15,616 nt of DNA from DATLFI01 sp035524895 (GTDB lineage: Bacteria; Acidobacteriota; Thermoanaerobaculia; Multivoradales; Multivoraceae), in contig DATLFI010000005.1 in assembly GCA_035524895.1 (NCBI GenBank), positions 1 through 15,616 of the forward strand, given 5' to 3'. A model generated the notes under the pieces. That model ran no database searches. It saw only the letters and a program-made list of their open reading frames with translations, and had not been told where the DNA came from. Positions 9,851-15,616 of the stretch are shown piece after piece. A program made the position numbers and the translations under genes. Within the stretch, counting starts at the first letter, position 1. Each line of letters starts with the position of its first letter.

Positions 9851-10758
9851 GGGAGCTCCTCGAGCCCCGCCTGCACGCACCGGCGCCGCAGGAGCGGACG
9901 CTGCGGCGCGTGATGGTGACCGCGCATCGGCGTCGCGATCGGATCTGGCGACGCCTCACGCGGCGGAGCTTGAGGCTGCTGCTCCTGGTTTCGGCTTTGG
10001 GCGCGTTCGGCGGGTGGCTCCTGACCTCTCCCGTGTTCGCGCTGCGGGACTTCACGGTCGAGGGCGAGAGCCGAGTGCCGCGGCCGTGGATCGATGGTGC
10101 CCTCGCCGACTGGCGAGGCGCCAACCTCCTGCTGCTCGACCTGCACGAGGTCGAAGCGCGCCTGCGTGGACACCGGTGGATCCGAGCTGTCGCGCTGCAC
10201 AAGCGGCTGCCCGACCGCCTCGCCGTGGAGGTCCACGAGCATCGCCCGGTGGCGCTCCTGGTGCTGCCGGAGCGCACGCACTACGTGAGCGACGAGGGGC
10301 TTCTCATCGCTCCCGCCGACGAGGCGAGCGAGCGGCTGCCGACGCTGCGGGTGGACGACGTCGCCGCGCCGAGGCTCCTGCGCCCCGATCTCGGACCCAA
10401 CGCGGCGGGTGTGGCGGCGCTGCGCGGCGCCTTGGAATCGGCCGCGGCGCTTCGCGAGTCGGCGCTGCATTGGGCGGGCGAGGCGACGGAGGTGGTGCTG
10501 GTGTCCGACGAGGACTACCGGATCACGTTGCGCGACCTCGCCTTCCCCGTAGTGGTCCGCCCCGACACGCCGCCCGATCGCATCGAGGCTTTCGCTCGCG
10601 TGTTGCCAGCCCTGGAGCGCGAGCTGGGCGCGCTGCGGTCGGCGGACCTTCGCTTCACCCGGCGGATCGTGGTGCAGCCGCGACCGCCCGACGACCCGGC
10701 GCGCGAGAGTGCCGCCCGGTCGACGACGAGCTCAACTTCGATTCCAGATAGCGAGTGA
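9847..10758 (+). CDS. ftsQ: Cell division protein FtsQ (DivIB-type, POTRA domain)
   Basis: This bitopic divisome protein connects the FtsW-FtsI synthase with the other division proteins. The protein has 303 residues. It starts with a basic cytoplasmic segment (residues 1-41, many Arg), followed by one membrane segment at about 42-62. A POTRA domain covers about 65-133 (LRDFTVEGESRV at its start, then HRWIRAVALHKRLPDRLAVEV), and the FtsQ beta domain follows. The POTRA pattern and the position before ftsA support the call; sequence identity in this family is always low. The start is the ATG at 9847, overlapping the murC stop as ATGA, with CGAGGT at 9835-9840. The last residues (about 285-303) are Ser/Thr/Ala-rich and look disordered. 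Confidence 0.93.
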
Positions 10759-10760
10759 GG
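10757..10760 (+). promoter_or_regulatory. Shine-Dalgarno sequence of ftsA
   Basis: GAGG overlaps the ftsQ stop codon and lies 9 bases before the ATG at 10770. It favours that ATG over the GTG at 10755, which itself overlaps the site. Confidence 0.6.
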
Positions 10761-10769
10761 TTTCCTGCG

Positions 10770-12005
10770 ATGGCCAAGTCTGACAGGTACGTCGTCGGCA
10801 TCGACATCGGTTCGTCGAAGGTCGGGGTGCTGATCGGTCAACGGGACGACAACGACGGGCTGGAGGTCGTCGGCAAGGGCGTCGCGCCCAACCGCGGCAC
10901 CCGGCGCGGCAACATCGTCAACGTCGATCAGACCGTCGAGGCGCTCAAGGAGGCCGCCGAAGAGGCCGAGATCATGGCCGGGGTGGAGATCGAGCGGGCC
11001 TACGTCGGCGTCGCCGGCGTCGACATCCGCAGCGTCAACAGCCGCGGCATGGTTTCGGTCTCGCGCAAGGATCGGGAGATCAGCGCCCCGGACGTCAAGC
11101 GAGTGCTCGACGCGGCCCGTTCGGCGGCGCTGCCAGCCGACCGCGAGATCATCCATGCCATCCCGCAGGAGTTCATCGTCGACGACCAGGACGGCATCTC
11201 CGAGCCGCTCGGCATGCTCGGCAGCCGCCTCGAAGTGGCCGTGCATCTGGTGACCGCGCACCAGACGCGCGGGCAGACGCTGCTGACCTGCGTCAACAAA
11301 GCCGGGATTCGTGTGGTCGAGATCGTGTTCGAGCCGCTGGCTGCGGCGCAGGTGGTCCTGACCCAGGACGAACGCGATCTGGGCGCACTGCTGATCGATA
11401 TCGGCGCCGGGACCGCGGGCTACGCCCTGTTCGCCGACGGCGAGATCCAGCACAGTGGCGTCGCCCCGATCGGCGCCAACCACTTCACCAACGACCTCGC
11501 GCAGCTCCTGCGAACGCCGTTCGAGGAGGCCGAGAAGATCAAGGTGAAGAGCGGCTGCTGCATGGCCAACCTGGTCGGCGACGAGGAGGGCCTCTCCGTG
11601 CCACCGGTGGGCGGCGGCAGCCCTCAGGTGGTGCGGCGGCGCGAGCTGACCGACATCTTGCAGCCCCGCGCCGAGGAGCTGTTCGAGCTCGTTCGCGAGG
11701 ACCTGCGGCGGGTCGGTCGCGAGGAAGGGCCTCGGGGCGGCGTGGTCCTGACCGGGGGCGGCGCGGAGCTCGAGGGCCTGCTCGAGCTCGCCGAGCAGGT
11801 GTTTGGCACCCGGACGCGCTACGGCCTGCCGCAAGGCCTCGGCGGGCTCATCGAAGTAATCCACTCGCCGATCTGGTCCACCGCCGCGGGCCTGTTGCGC
11901 TACGGCGCCACGGCCGAACGCGCCCTGGGTCGCGCCAAGCGCGCGCCGCTCAGCGTGCGCGGCATGGTCGGCAGTCTCAGGGGAATGTTCACCGACCTCC
12001 TCTGA
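10770..12005 (+). CDS. ftsA: Cell division protein FtsA, membrane anchor of the Z ring
   Basis: This actin-family ATPase tethers FtsZ filaments to the inner face of the membrane and recruits later division proteins. The protein has 411 residues. The phosphate-1 motif is GIDIGSSKV at residues 10-18. The phosphate-2 motif is DIGAGTAG at 210-217, and the adenosine motif is LTGGGAELEG around Gly329-331. An FtsA-type 1C region lies between the first two. The last residues, SVRGMVGSLRGMFTDLL, form the amphipathic membrane-targeting helix expected in FtsA, which separates it from MreB and Hsp70 relatives. The ATG at 10770 is preferred because of GAGG 9 bases upstream; starting at GTG 10755 would add five residues. 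It lies 11 bases after ftsQ and 50 bases before ftsZ. Confidence 0.97.
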   Translation: MAKSDRYVVGIDIGSSKVGVLIGQRDDNDGLEVVGKGVAPNRGTRRGNIVNVDQTVEALKEAAEEAEIMAGVEIERAYVGVAGVDIRSVNSRGMVSVSRKDREISAPDVKRVLDAARSAALPADREIIHAIPQEFIVDDQDGISEPLGMLGSRLEVAVHLVTAHQTRGQTLLTCVNKAGIRVVEIVFEPLAAAQVVLTQDERDLGALLIDIGAGTAGYALFADGEIQHSGVAPIGANHFTNDLAQLLRTPFEEAEKIKVKSGCCMANLVGDEEGLSVPPVGGGSPQVVRRRELTDILQPRAEELFELVREDLRRVGREEGPRGGVVLTGGGAELEGLLELAEQVFGTRTRYGLPQGLGGLIEVIHSPIWSTAAGLLRYGATAERALGRAKRAPLSVRGMVGSLRGMFTDLL

Positions 12006-12038
12006 GGGCACGGCATCAGTGATTGGCTCCAGGAACTG

Positions 12039-12048
12039 AAGGAAGGGG
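12039..12048 (+). promoter_or_regulatory. Strong Shine-Dalgarno sequence of ftsZ
   Basis: AAGGAAGGGG lies 7 bases before the ATG at 12056. It is the longest purine-rich ribosome binding site in the window, in keeping with the high FtsZ level cells need. It rules against the in-frame TTG at 12023 as the start. Its last three bases are the first half of a GGGTATACCC palindrome. Confidence 0.8.
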
Positions 12049-12055
12049 TATACCC

Positions 12056-13342
12056 ATGATTCTCTTCGACGATTCGAAGCCCGAGCGGAACTTGCCGGTG
12101 ACCCTCGACGAGGACCCGCTCACCCCCGCACGGATCAAGGTGGTCGGGATCGGCGGCGGCGGCGGCAACGCCATCAACCGAATGATCGATTCGCGACTGC
12201 GCGGCATCGAGTTCATCGCCGCCAACACCGATATGCAGGCGCTCAAGAAGTGTCGCGCACCGGTCAAGATCCAACTCGGCCGCCTGCTCACCCGTGGGCT
12301 TGGTGCGGGGGCCGACCCCGAGGTCGGCCGCAAGGCCGCGCTGGAGGACACCGAGAAGATCCTCGAGGTGCTCGACGGCGCCGACATGGTGTTCCTGACC
12401 GCCGGGCTGGGCGGCGGCACCGGCACCGGCGGCGCGCCAATCGTCGCGTCGTTGGCCGCCGAGATAGGCGCGTTGACGGTCGCAGTGGTGACCAAGCCGT
12501 TCGCGTTCGAAGGCCGGCGACGGATGCACCTCGCCGAGCAGGGTATCGAGGAGCTGCGGGGCGCGGTCGACACCGTGATCGCCATTCCCAACGAGCGACT
12601 GCTCAGCTTCGTCGATCGCGGCACGCCGCTGACCGAGGCGTTCCTGATGGCCGACGACGTGCTGCGCCAGGCGGTGCAGGGCATCAGCGACCTGATCACC
12701 ATCCCCGGAGAGGTCAACGCCGACTTCGCCGACGTGCGTACGATCATGGCCGGGATGGGCATGGCGCTCATGGGCACCGGCGTCGCCAAGGGCGAGAACC
12801 GGGCGCTCGAGGCCTCGCAGCGCGCGGTGGCGTCGCCGTTGCTCGAGGACACCTCGATCCAAGGCGCGCGCGGGGTCCTGATCAACATCACGGGCGGCAG
12901 GGACCTCACCCTCCACGAGGTGGCAGAGGCGGCTCGCACCATCGCCGACGCGGTCGATCCCGACGCCAACATCATCTCCGGCCTGGTGATCGACGAGGAC
13001 ATGGAAGACGAGATGAAGGTCACGGTCATCGCCACGGGCTTCCAGTACTTCCCGCCGCCTCAGTTCGCGATCGAGCCGGCGCGACCGCGCCCGCTGGCGC
13101 GCGAGCCGGAGTCGCTGGTGCGCCCGCCCGAGCCGCCGCCGGTGTTCGCGAAGCCCAGGCCGGCGGAGCCTCGGGAGCCGGCGAAGGACCAGCGGGACGA
13201 GCGCGGGGAGGAGGAGGAGGTGCCGTTCTACCGCAAGGTCATCGCCCAGACCCATACCGACGATCCCGGTGGTTTCGGGCCGAACTGGTCTGCTGTCGAC
13301 GACTACGACATTCCGACCGTGCTGCGGCGCCAGATGGACTGA
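12056..13342 (+). CDS. ftsZ: Cell division GTPase FtsZ
   Basis: This tubulin-family GTPase polymerises at mid-cell into the Z ring. The protein has 428 residues. The nucleotide-binding domain has GIGGGGGNAINRMI, NTDMQALKK, and the tubulin signature GGGTGTGG at residues 119-126. The T7 synergy loop is NADFADVRT from Asn221, with Asp223 and Asp226 as the GTPase-activating aspartates. The globular part ends near residue 330 (VIATGFQYF). It is followed by a linker of about 85 residues rich in Pro, Arg and Glu, with an EEEE run at 385-388. The conserved C-terminal peptide YDIPTVLRRQMD (417-428) is the expected FtsA-binding tail. The ATG at 12056 has a strong Shine-Dalgarno sequence. The gene follows ftsA by 50 bases, and a 249-base non-coding gap follows it. 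Confidence 0.99.
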   Translation: MILFDDSKPERNLPVTLDEDPLTPARIKVVGIGGGGGNAINRMIDSRLRGIEFIAANTDMQALKKCRAPVKIQLGRLLTRGLGAGADPEVGRKAALEDTEKILEVLDGADMVFLTAGLGGGTGTGGAPIVASLAAEIGALTVAVVTKPFAFEGRRRMHLAEQGIEELRGAVDTVIAIPNERLLSFVDRGTPLTEAFLMADDVLRQAVQGISDLITIPGEVNADFADVRTIMAGMGMALMGTGVAKGENRALEASQRAVASPLLEDTSIQGARGVLINITGGRDLTLHEVAEAARTIADAVDPDANIISGLVIDEDMEDEMKVTVIATGFQYFPPPQFAIEPARPRPLAREPESLVRPPEPPPVFAKPRPAEPREPAKDQRDERGEEEEVPFYRKVIAQTHTDDPGGFGPNWSAVDDYDIPTVLRRQMD

Positions 13343-13591
13343 GGCCATCGTAGAGGCTCACCGCGGGCGACACTCTCCCTGGTCGAGGACGGGGAAGGAT
13401 GCGTTGAAGCTGTGGAGGGCTAGTGAGCCGACCGTGCTTGGGCTGCTTCAGCCATCACGGCATCGTTTGGCTCCTCCGAGAAGTCTCCGGGGTCGCGCTC
13501 GGATCGAAGGAACAGGTCCCGGTCGACCCGCCGGACCCCTGATAGCCTTTCAGGCTTGGCGATTCCCCGGCGACCGGCCGGGCGTGCTCCT
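13343..13591 (+). other. Intergenic gap between ftsZ and the kinase gene
   Basis: This is the only sizeable non-coding stretch in the window and the likely end of the dcw transcript or the start of the kinase transcript. I see no convincing gene. An open frame from TTG 13404 to 13595 lacks the G/C bias at third codon positions seen in all neighbouring genes. Short inverted repeats occur at 13418-13429 (GGCT/AGCC), 13441-13453 (GGCTG, loop CTT, CAGCC), 13475-13503 (TCCGAG/CTCGGA) and 13544-13556 (AGCCT, loop TTC, AGGCT). None is followed by a T run, so no intrinsic terminator can be called. No clear -35/-10 pair was found. Confidence 0.6.
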
Positions 13592-15409
13592 ATGAGTCGG
13601 CTCGAGATCGGTAGCCACGTCGAGGGAAAGTACCAGGTGCTGGCCCGCCTGCGCGGGGGCGGCATGGGTGAGGTGTACCGGGTGCGGCACATCCACCTCA
13701 ACGAGACGCGGATCATCAAGCTGCAGCGGGCCGGGCTCGAGGCTCAGTCGGACGCCGCGGAGCGGTTCCACCGGGAGGCGCGGCTGGCGACGCAGGTCAA
13801 GCACCCCCGGGTCGCCACGCTGCACGACTACTCGCGGCTTTCCGATGGCTCTTTCTACATGGTCTGGGAGTTCATCGAGGGCCAAGACGTCGAGAGTTGG
13901 CTGCGCGAGAAGGGGGTGTTCCCGATCTCGATTGCGCTCGAGCTGGGGATTCAGGCCCTTTCGGGCCTCGAGGCGATCCACCGGGCCGGGATCGTCCACC
14001 GGGACCTCAGCCCGGACAACTTGATGATCACCTCCGATCGCCGCGGTCGCCTGGGAGTCAAGATCATCGACCTGGGGCTGGCGAAGGACACCGAGGACCC
14101 GGGCCTGTTCGAGAGCCAGGACAAGGGCTTCGGGGGCAAGCTCAACTACTGCTCGCCGGAGCACGTCGGGCTGATCGAGGGCGTCCGCCCCGATCGCCTC
14201 AGCGACTTGTTCTCGTTCGCGATCGTGCTCTACAAGATGGTCAGCGGCCGCCTGCCCTTCGACGAGATCGGACCCGGGGTGTCCCTTGCGAGCCGGTTCG
14301 AGCAGGATCCGTATCCTCTGGCGGAACGGAACCCAGACGTGACCGTCCCGCCGCGGCTCGACGACATCCTTCGGAAGGCGCTCTCGTTTCGTCGCGAAGA
14401 TCGCTACCCCGCCGCCTCGTCGTTTCGCGAGGAGTTGCAGGCCATCCACGAGCTTGGCCGCCCGCCGCGGGGCTCGGGTGCCGGCAGCGAGAACGCGCCG
14501 GTTGCTGGCGAGACCAGCGTCGTGATCGAGGAGCTCAAGCGCCGCGTCGAGCACGCGGAGACGCAGAAGCGGCGCTTCCAGAGCATGCAGGCGCGCGAGC
14601 TGGTCGAGCAGTACTTGGCGACCGGACACCAGGCCCTGGCCCGACTCTCGCTGGACACCCTCGTCGAGCTCGACCCCGAGCACCCGGAGCGGTTCTCGCT
14701 CGAGGAGCGAATCCTGCTGTTGTCGCAGGAGAAGGAGAAGCGCGACAGCCTGGATCTGGTCGAGCGCGACATCGAGGCTGCGGTAGAACGCGGCGACTTC
14801 GAGGCGGCACGCGCCGCGGCAGCGACTGTCCAGGCGCGCGATCTGCGCCTGGCGGAGAGACTGCGCCGACGAGTCGAGGTGGCGGAGCAGCACCGGCAGC
14901 TCGACGACCAGATCACGTTCCATCGCGATCGTCTCGACCAGTTCTTGGATCGCAAGCAGCTCGCGGAGGCGGAGCTCGAGCTCGGCCTGCTCGAGGCGCT
15001 CGACATGCCGCGCGTGGTGGTCGACCTCTACCGACGGCGCATCGGGTCGTTGGGTGGGGAGCTGGACCGCCGCCGCCTGCGCGGGGAGCTCGAGACGCGT
15101 CTGCGCGCCGAGCTGGACCGCGGGGTGTTCCACGAAGCCCGTGAGACCCTGGTCGAGCTCGAAGAACTGGGCGCCGATCCCGCGCAGGTGCTCGCGCTGC
15201 GTCAAGAGATCGAGCAAAGAGAGCAGAGAGCCCAGCGCGGCGCGGCGATCGTCGAGGGTGCGCAGGCGATGCGCGCCTTCCTCGCGGCCGGACAGTTCGA
15301 CCACGCGGAGCTGGCCCTGCGAGTGCTCGAGCGGATGGCTCCCGACGACCCCGAAACCGCAGCGCTCGGCGCCGAGCTGCGCGCGAGGCGGACGCCGCCG
15401 AACCTGTGA
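13592..15409 (+). CDS. Soluble Ser/Thr protein kinase with C-terminal helical repeats
   Basis: The protein has 605 residues. Residues about 14-290 are a Hanks-type protein kinase domain: glycine loop RGGGMGEV at 21-28, ATP-binding Lys43 in RIIKLQ, alpha-C Glu62, catalytic loop HRDLSPDN with Asp138, metal-binding Asp160 in IDLG, SPE at 188-190, and a SDLFSFAIVLYKMVSG helix. All residues needed for phosphotransfer are present, so activity is expected. Ser140 and Lys183 stand where most Ser/Thr kinases have Lys and Thr. A charged linker with probable coiled coil (about 300-331) leads to five degenerate repeats of about 56 residues (336-598), helical and TPR-like. No signal peptide, membrane segment or PASTA domain is seen, so it should be cytoplasmic. 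The start is the ATG at 13592, since a TTG at 13556 would add 12 Arg/Pro-rich residues; neither has a clear Shine-Dalgarno sequence. The substrate is unknown; its place after ftsZ allows, but does not show, a division role. Confidence 0.9.
   Translation: MSRLEIGSHVEGKYQVLARLRGGGMGEVYRVRHIHLNETRIIKLQRAGLEAQSDAAERFHREARLATQVKHPRVATLHDYSRLSDGSFYMVWEFIEGQDVESWLREKGVFPISIALELGIQALSGLEAIHRAGIVHRDLSPDNLMITSDRRGRLGVKIIDLGLAKDTEDPGLFESQDKGFGGKLNYCSPEHVGLIEGVRPDRLSDLFSFAIVLYKMVSGRLPFDEIGPGVSLASRFEQDPYPLAERNPDVTVPPRLDDILRKALSFRREDRYPAASSFREELQAIHELGRPPRGSGAGSENAPVAGETSVVIEELKRRVEHAETQKRRFQSMQARELVEQYLATGHQALARLSLDTLVELDPEHPERFSLEERILLLSQEKEKRDSLDLVERDIEAAVERGDFEAARAAAATVQARDLRLAERLRRRVEVAEQHRQLDDQITFHRDRLDQFLDRKQLAEAELELGLLEALDMPRVVVDLYRRRIGSLGGELDRRRLRGELETRLRAELDRGVFHEARETLVELEELGADPAQVLALRQEIEQREQRAQRGAAIVEGAQAMRAFLAAGQFDHAELALRVLERMAPDDPETAALGAELRARRTPPNL
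14597..15385 (+). repeat. Five degenerate repeats of about 56 residues in the kinase C-terminal half
   Basis: Protein repeats lie at about residues 336-378, 390-430, 443-487, 500-543 and 557-598. Aligned cores are YLATGHQALARLSLDTLVEL, AVERGDFEAARAAAATVQ, FLDRKQLAEAELELGLLEAL, ELDRGVFHEARETLVELEEL and FLAAGQFDHAELALRVLERM. The conserved turn position (Gly345, Gly401, Lys455, Gly511, Gly567) recurs every 54-56 residues. Each core is followed by a charged Arg/Glu helix. The pattern resembles TPR helices, but the period is longer than the 34 residues of a TPR. The DNA itself is not repeated closely, so the duplications are old. Confidence 0.7.
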
Positions 15410-15414
15410 ACACA

Positions 15415-15616
15415 GTGAAACACCCAGTGACTACCCTCGTCGCCTCTACCGCCTCCGCCTCCGCGAGCTCGTCCGCCGCAGCTCTCGAGAGACGGCGCTG
15501 CTATGCCTTCATGAAGCTCTCTCGGGAGCTCGACCAGCGCTTCGAGTCCCTCCGCCTCGGTGGCCGGGTCGCCAAGTGGTACAGCGCCATCGGCAACGAG
15601 GCGACCACGGTGCCCG
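15415..15616 (+). CDS. Thiamine-diphosphate-dependent 2-oxoacid dehydrogenase E1 alpha subunit, N-terminal fragment
   Basis: The frame runs off the end of the window. From the tentative GTG at 15415 it encodes a Ser/Ala-rich leader of about 24 residues, then LERRRCYAFMKLSRELDQRF and GGRVAKWYSAIGNEATTVP. This matches the N-terminus of E1 alpha subunits, where a helix containing Arg-x-Phe/Glu is followed by an IG(Q/N)EA block. GNEA rather than GQEA leans towards the branched-chain 2-oxoacid type over pyruvate dehydrogenase. The TPP-binding motif would lie downstream. Such subunits pair with E1 beta to decarboxylate 2-oxoacids for an E2 lipoyl complex. The start is unsure: GTG 15427 and ATG 15511 are alternatives, and none has a clear Shine-Dalgarno sequence. 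The gene begins 5 bases after the kinase stop, so the two are probably co-transcribed. Confidence 0.65.
   Translation, partial: MKHPVTTLVASTASASASSSAAALERRRCYAFMKLSRELDQRFESLRLGGRVAKWYSAIGNEATTVP

Noticed and set aside
10755..10769. GTG start for ftsA overlapping the ftsQ stop
   Set aside because: It overlaps its own potential Shine-Dalgarno sequence; the ATG at 10770 fits GAGG at 9 bases and the family N-terminus.
10515..12011. A 498-residue antisense open frame across ftsQ and ftsA
   Set aside because: It covers well-supported genes on the other strand and shows no domain, so it is a composition artefact.
12023..12055. Upstream TTG start for ftsZ
   Set aside because: The strong Shine-Dalgarno sequence at 12039-12048 lies inside this extension and is perfectly spaced for the ATG at 12056.
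11900..13348. A 482-residue antisense open frame across ftsZ
   Set aside because: It is a His/Arg/Asp-rich shadow of ftsZ codons without recognisable motifs.
13441..13453. Intrinsic terminator after ftsZ
   Set aside because: The hairpin has only five base pairs and no T run follows. Similar small hairpins occur by chance in this GC-rich gap.
13343..13591. Sigma-70 type promoter for the kinase gene
   Set aside because: TTG-containing candidates at 13404 and 13467 have no A/T-rich -10 element at suitable spacing.
13550..15304. A 584-residue antisense open frame across the kinase gene
   Set aside because: The + strand encodes a clear kinase with all motifs. Long antisense frames are expected in GC-rich codon-biased DNA, and the product is Arg/Leu/Asp-rich with no family pattern.

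Overview
The window is a GC-rich stretch read entirely on the + strand. It carries most of a division and cell wall (dcw) cluster in the order ftsI(3' end)-murE-murF-mraY-murD-ftsW-murG-murC-ftsQ-ftsA-ftsZ. After a 249-bp gap come a Ser/Thr protein kinase gene and the 5' end of a thiamine-diphosphate-dependent E1 alpha dehydrogenase gene. The gene order, the mDAP-type MurE (DNPR motif), an FtsA with a C-terminal amphipathic helix and an FtsZ with a long Pro/Arg/Glu linker indicate a Gram-negative-type bacterium with meso-diaminopimelate peptidoglycan. Overall protein flavour and base composition make me lean to Acidobacteriota (or another high-GC deep lineage such as Myxococcota). That is inference from memory of family sequences, not a search result.

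Region 1 (1-10758) is one tightly packed block of nine genes. Neighbouring genes overlap by 1-23 bases or are separated by a single base, mostly through ATGA junctions, so translation is probably coupled throughout. The cytoplasmic ligases MurC, MurD, MurE and MurF build UDP-MurNAc-pentapeptide. MraY transfers it to undecaprenyl phosphate (lipid I) and MurG adds GlcNAc (lipid II). FtsW polymerises glycan strands with the FtsI transpeptidase, and FtsQ ties this synthase to the divisome. murB and ddl, often found between murC and ftsQ, are absent here.

Region 2 (10759-13342) holds ftsA and ftsZ, each with a strong Shine-Dalgarno sequence of its own. FtsZ forms the Z ring and FtsA anchors it to the membrane.

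Region 3 (13343-15616) begins with a non-coding gap whose composition is less GC-rich than the genes. It is followed by a soluble kinase whose C-terminal half contains five degenerate repeats of about 56 residues, and then by the E1 alpha start only 5 bases after the kinase stop.

No RNA genes, insertion sequences, CRISPR arrays or prophage genes were seen. The points most worth a second look are the kinase (repeat architecture, Lys/Thr swap in the catalytic core, position after ftsZ), KPG in place of KTG in FtsI, and a lysine in the MurG glycine loop.
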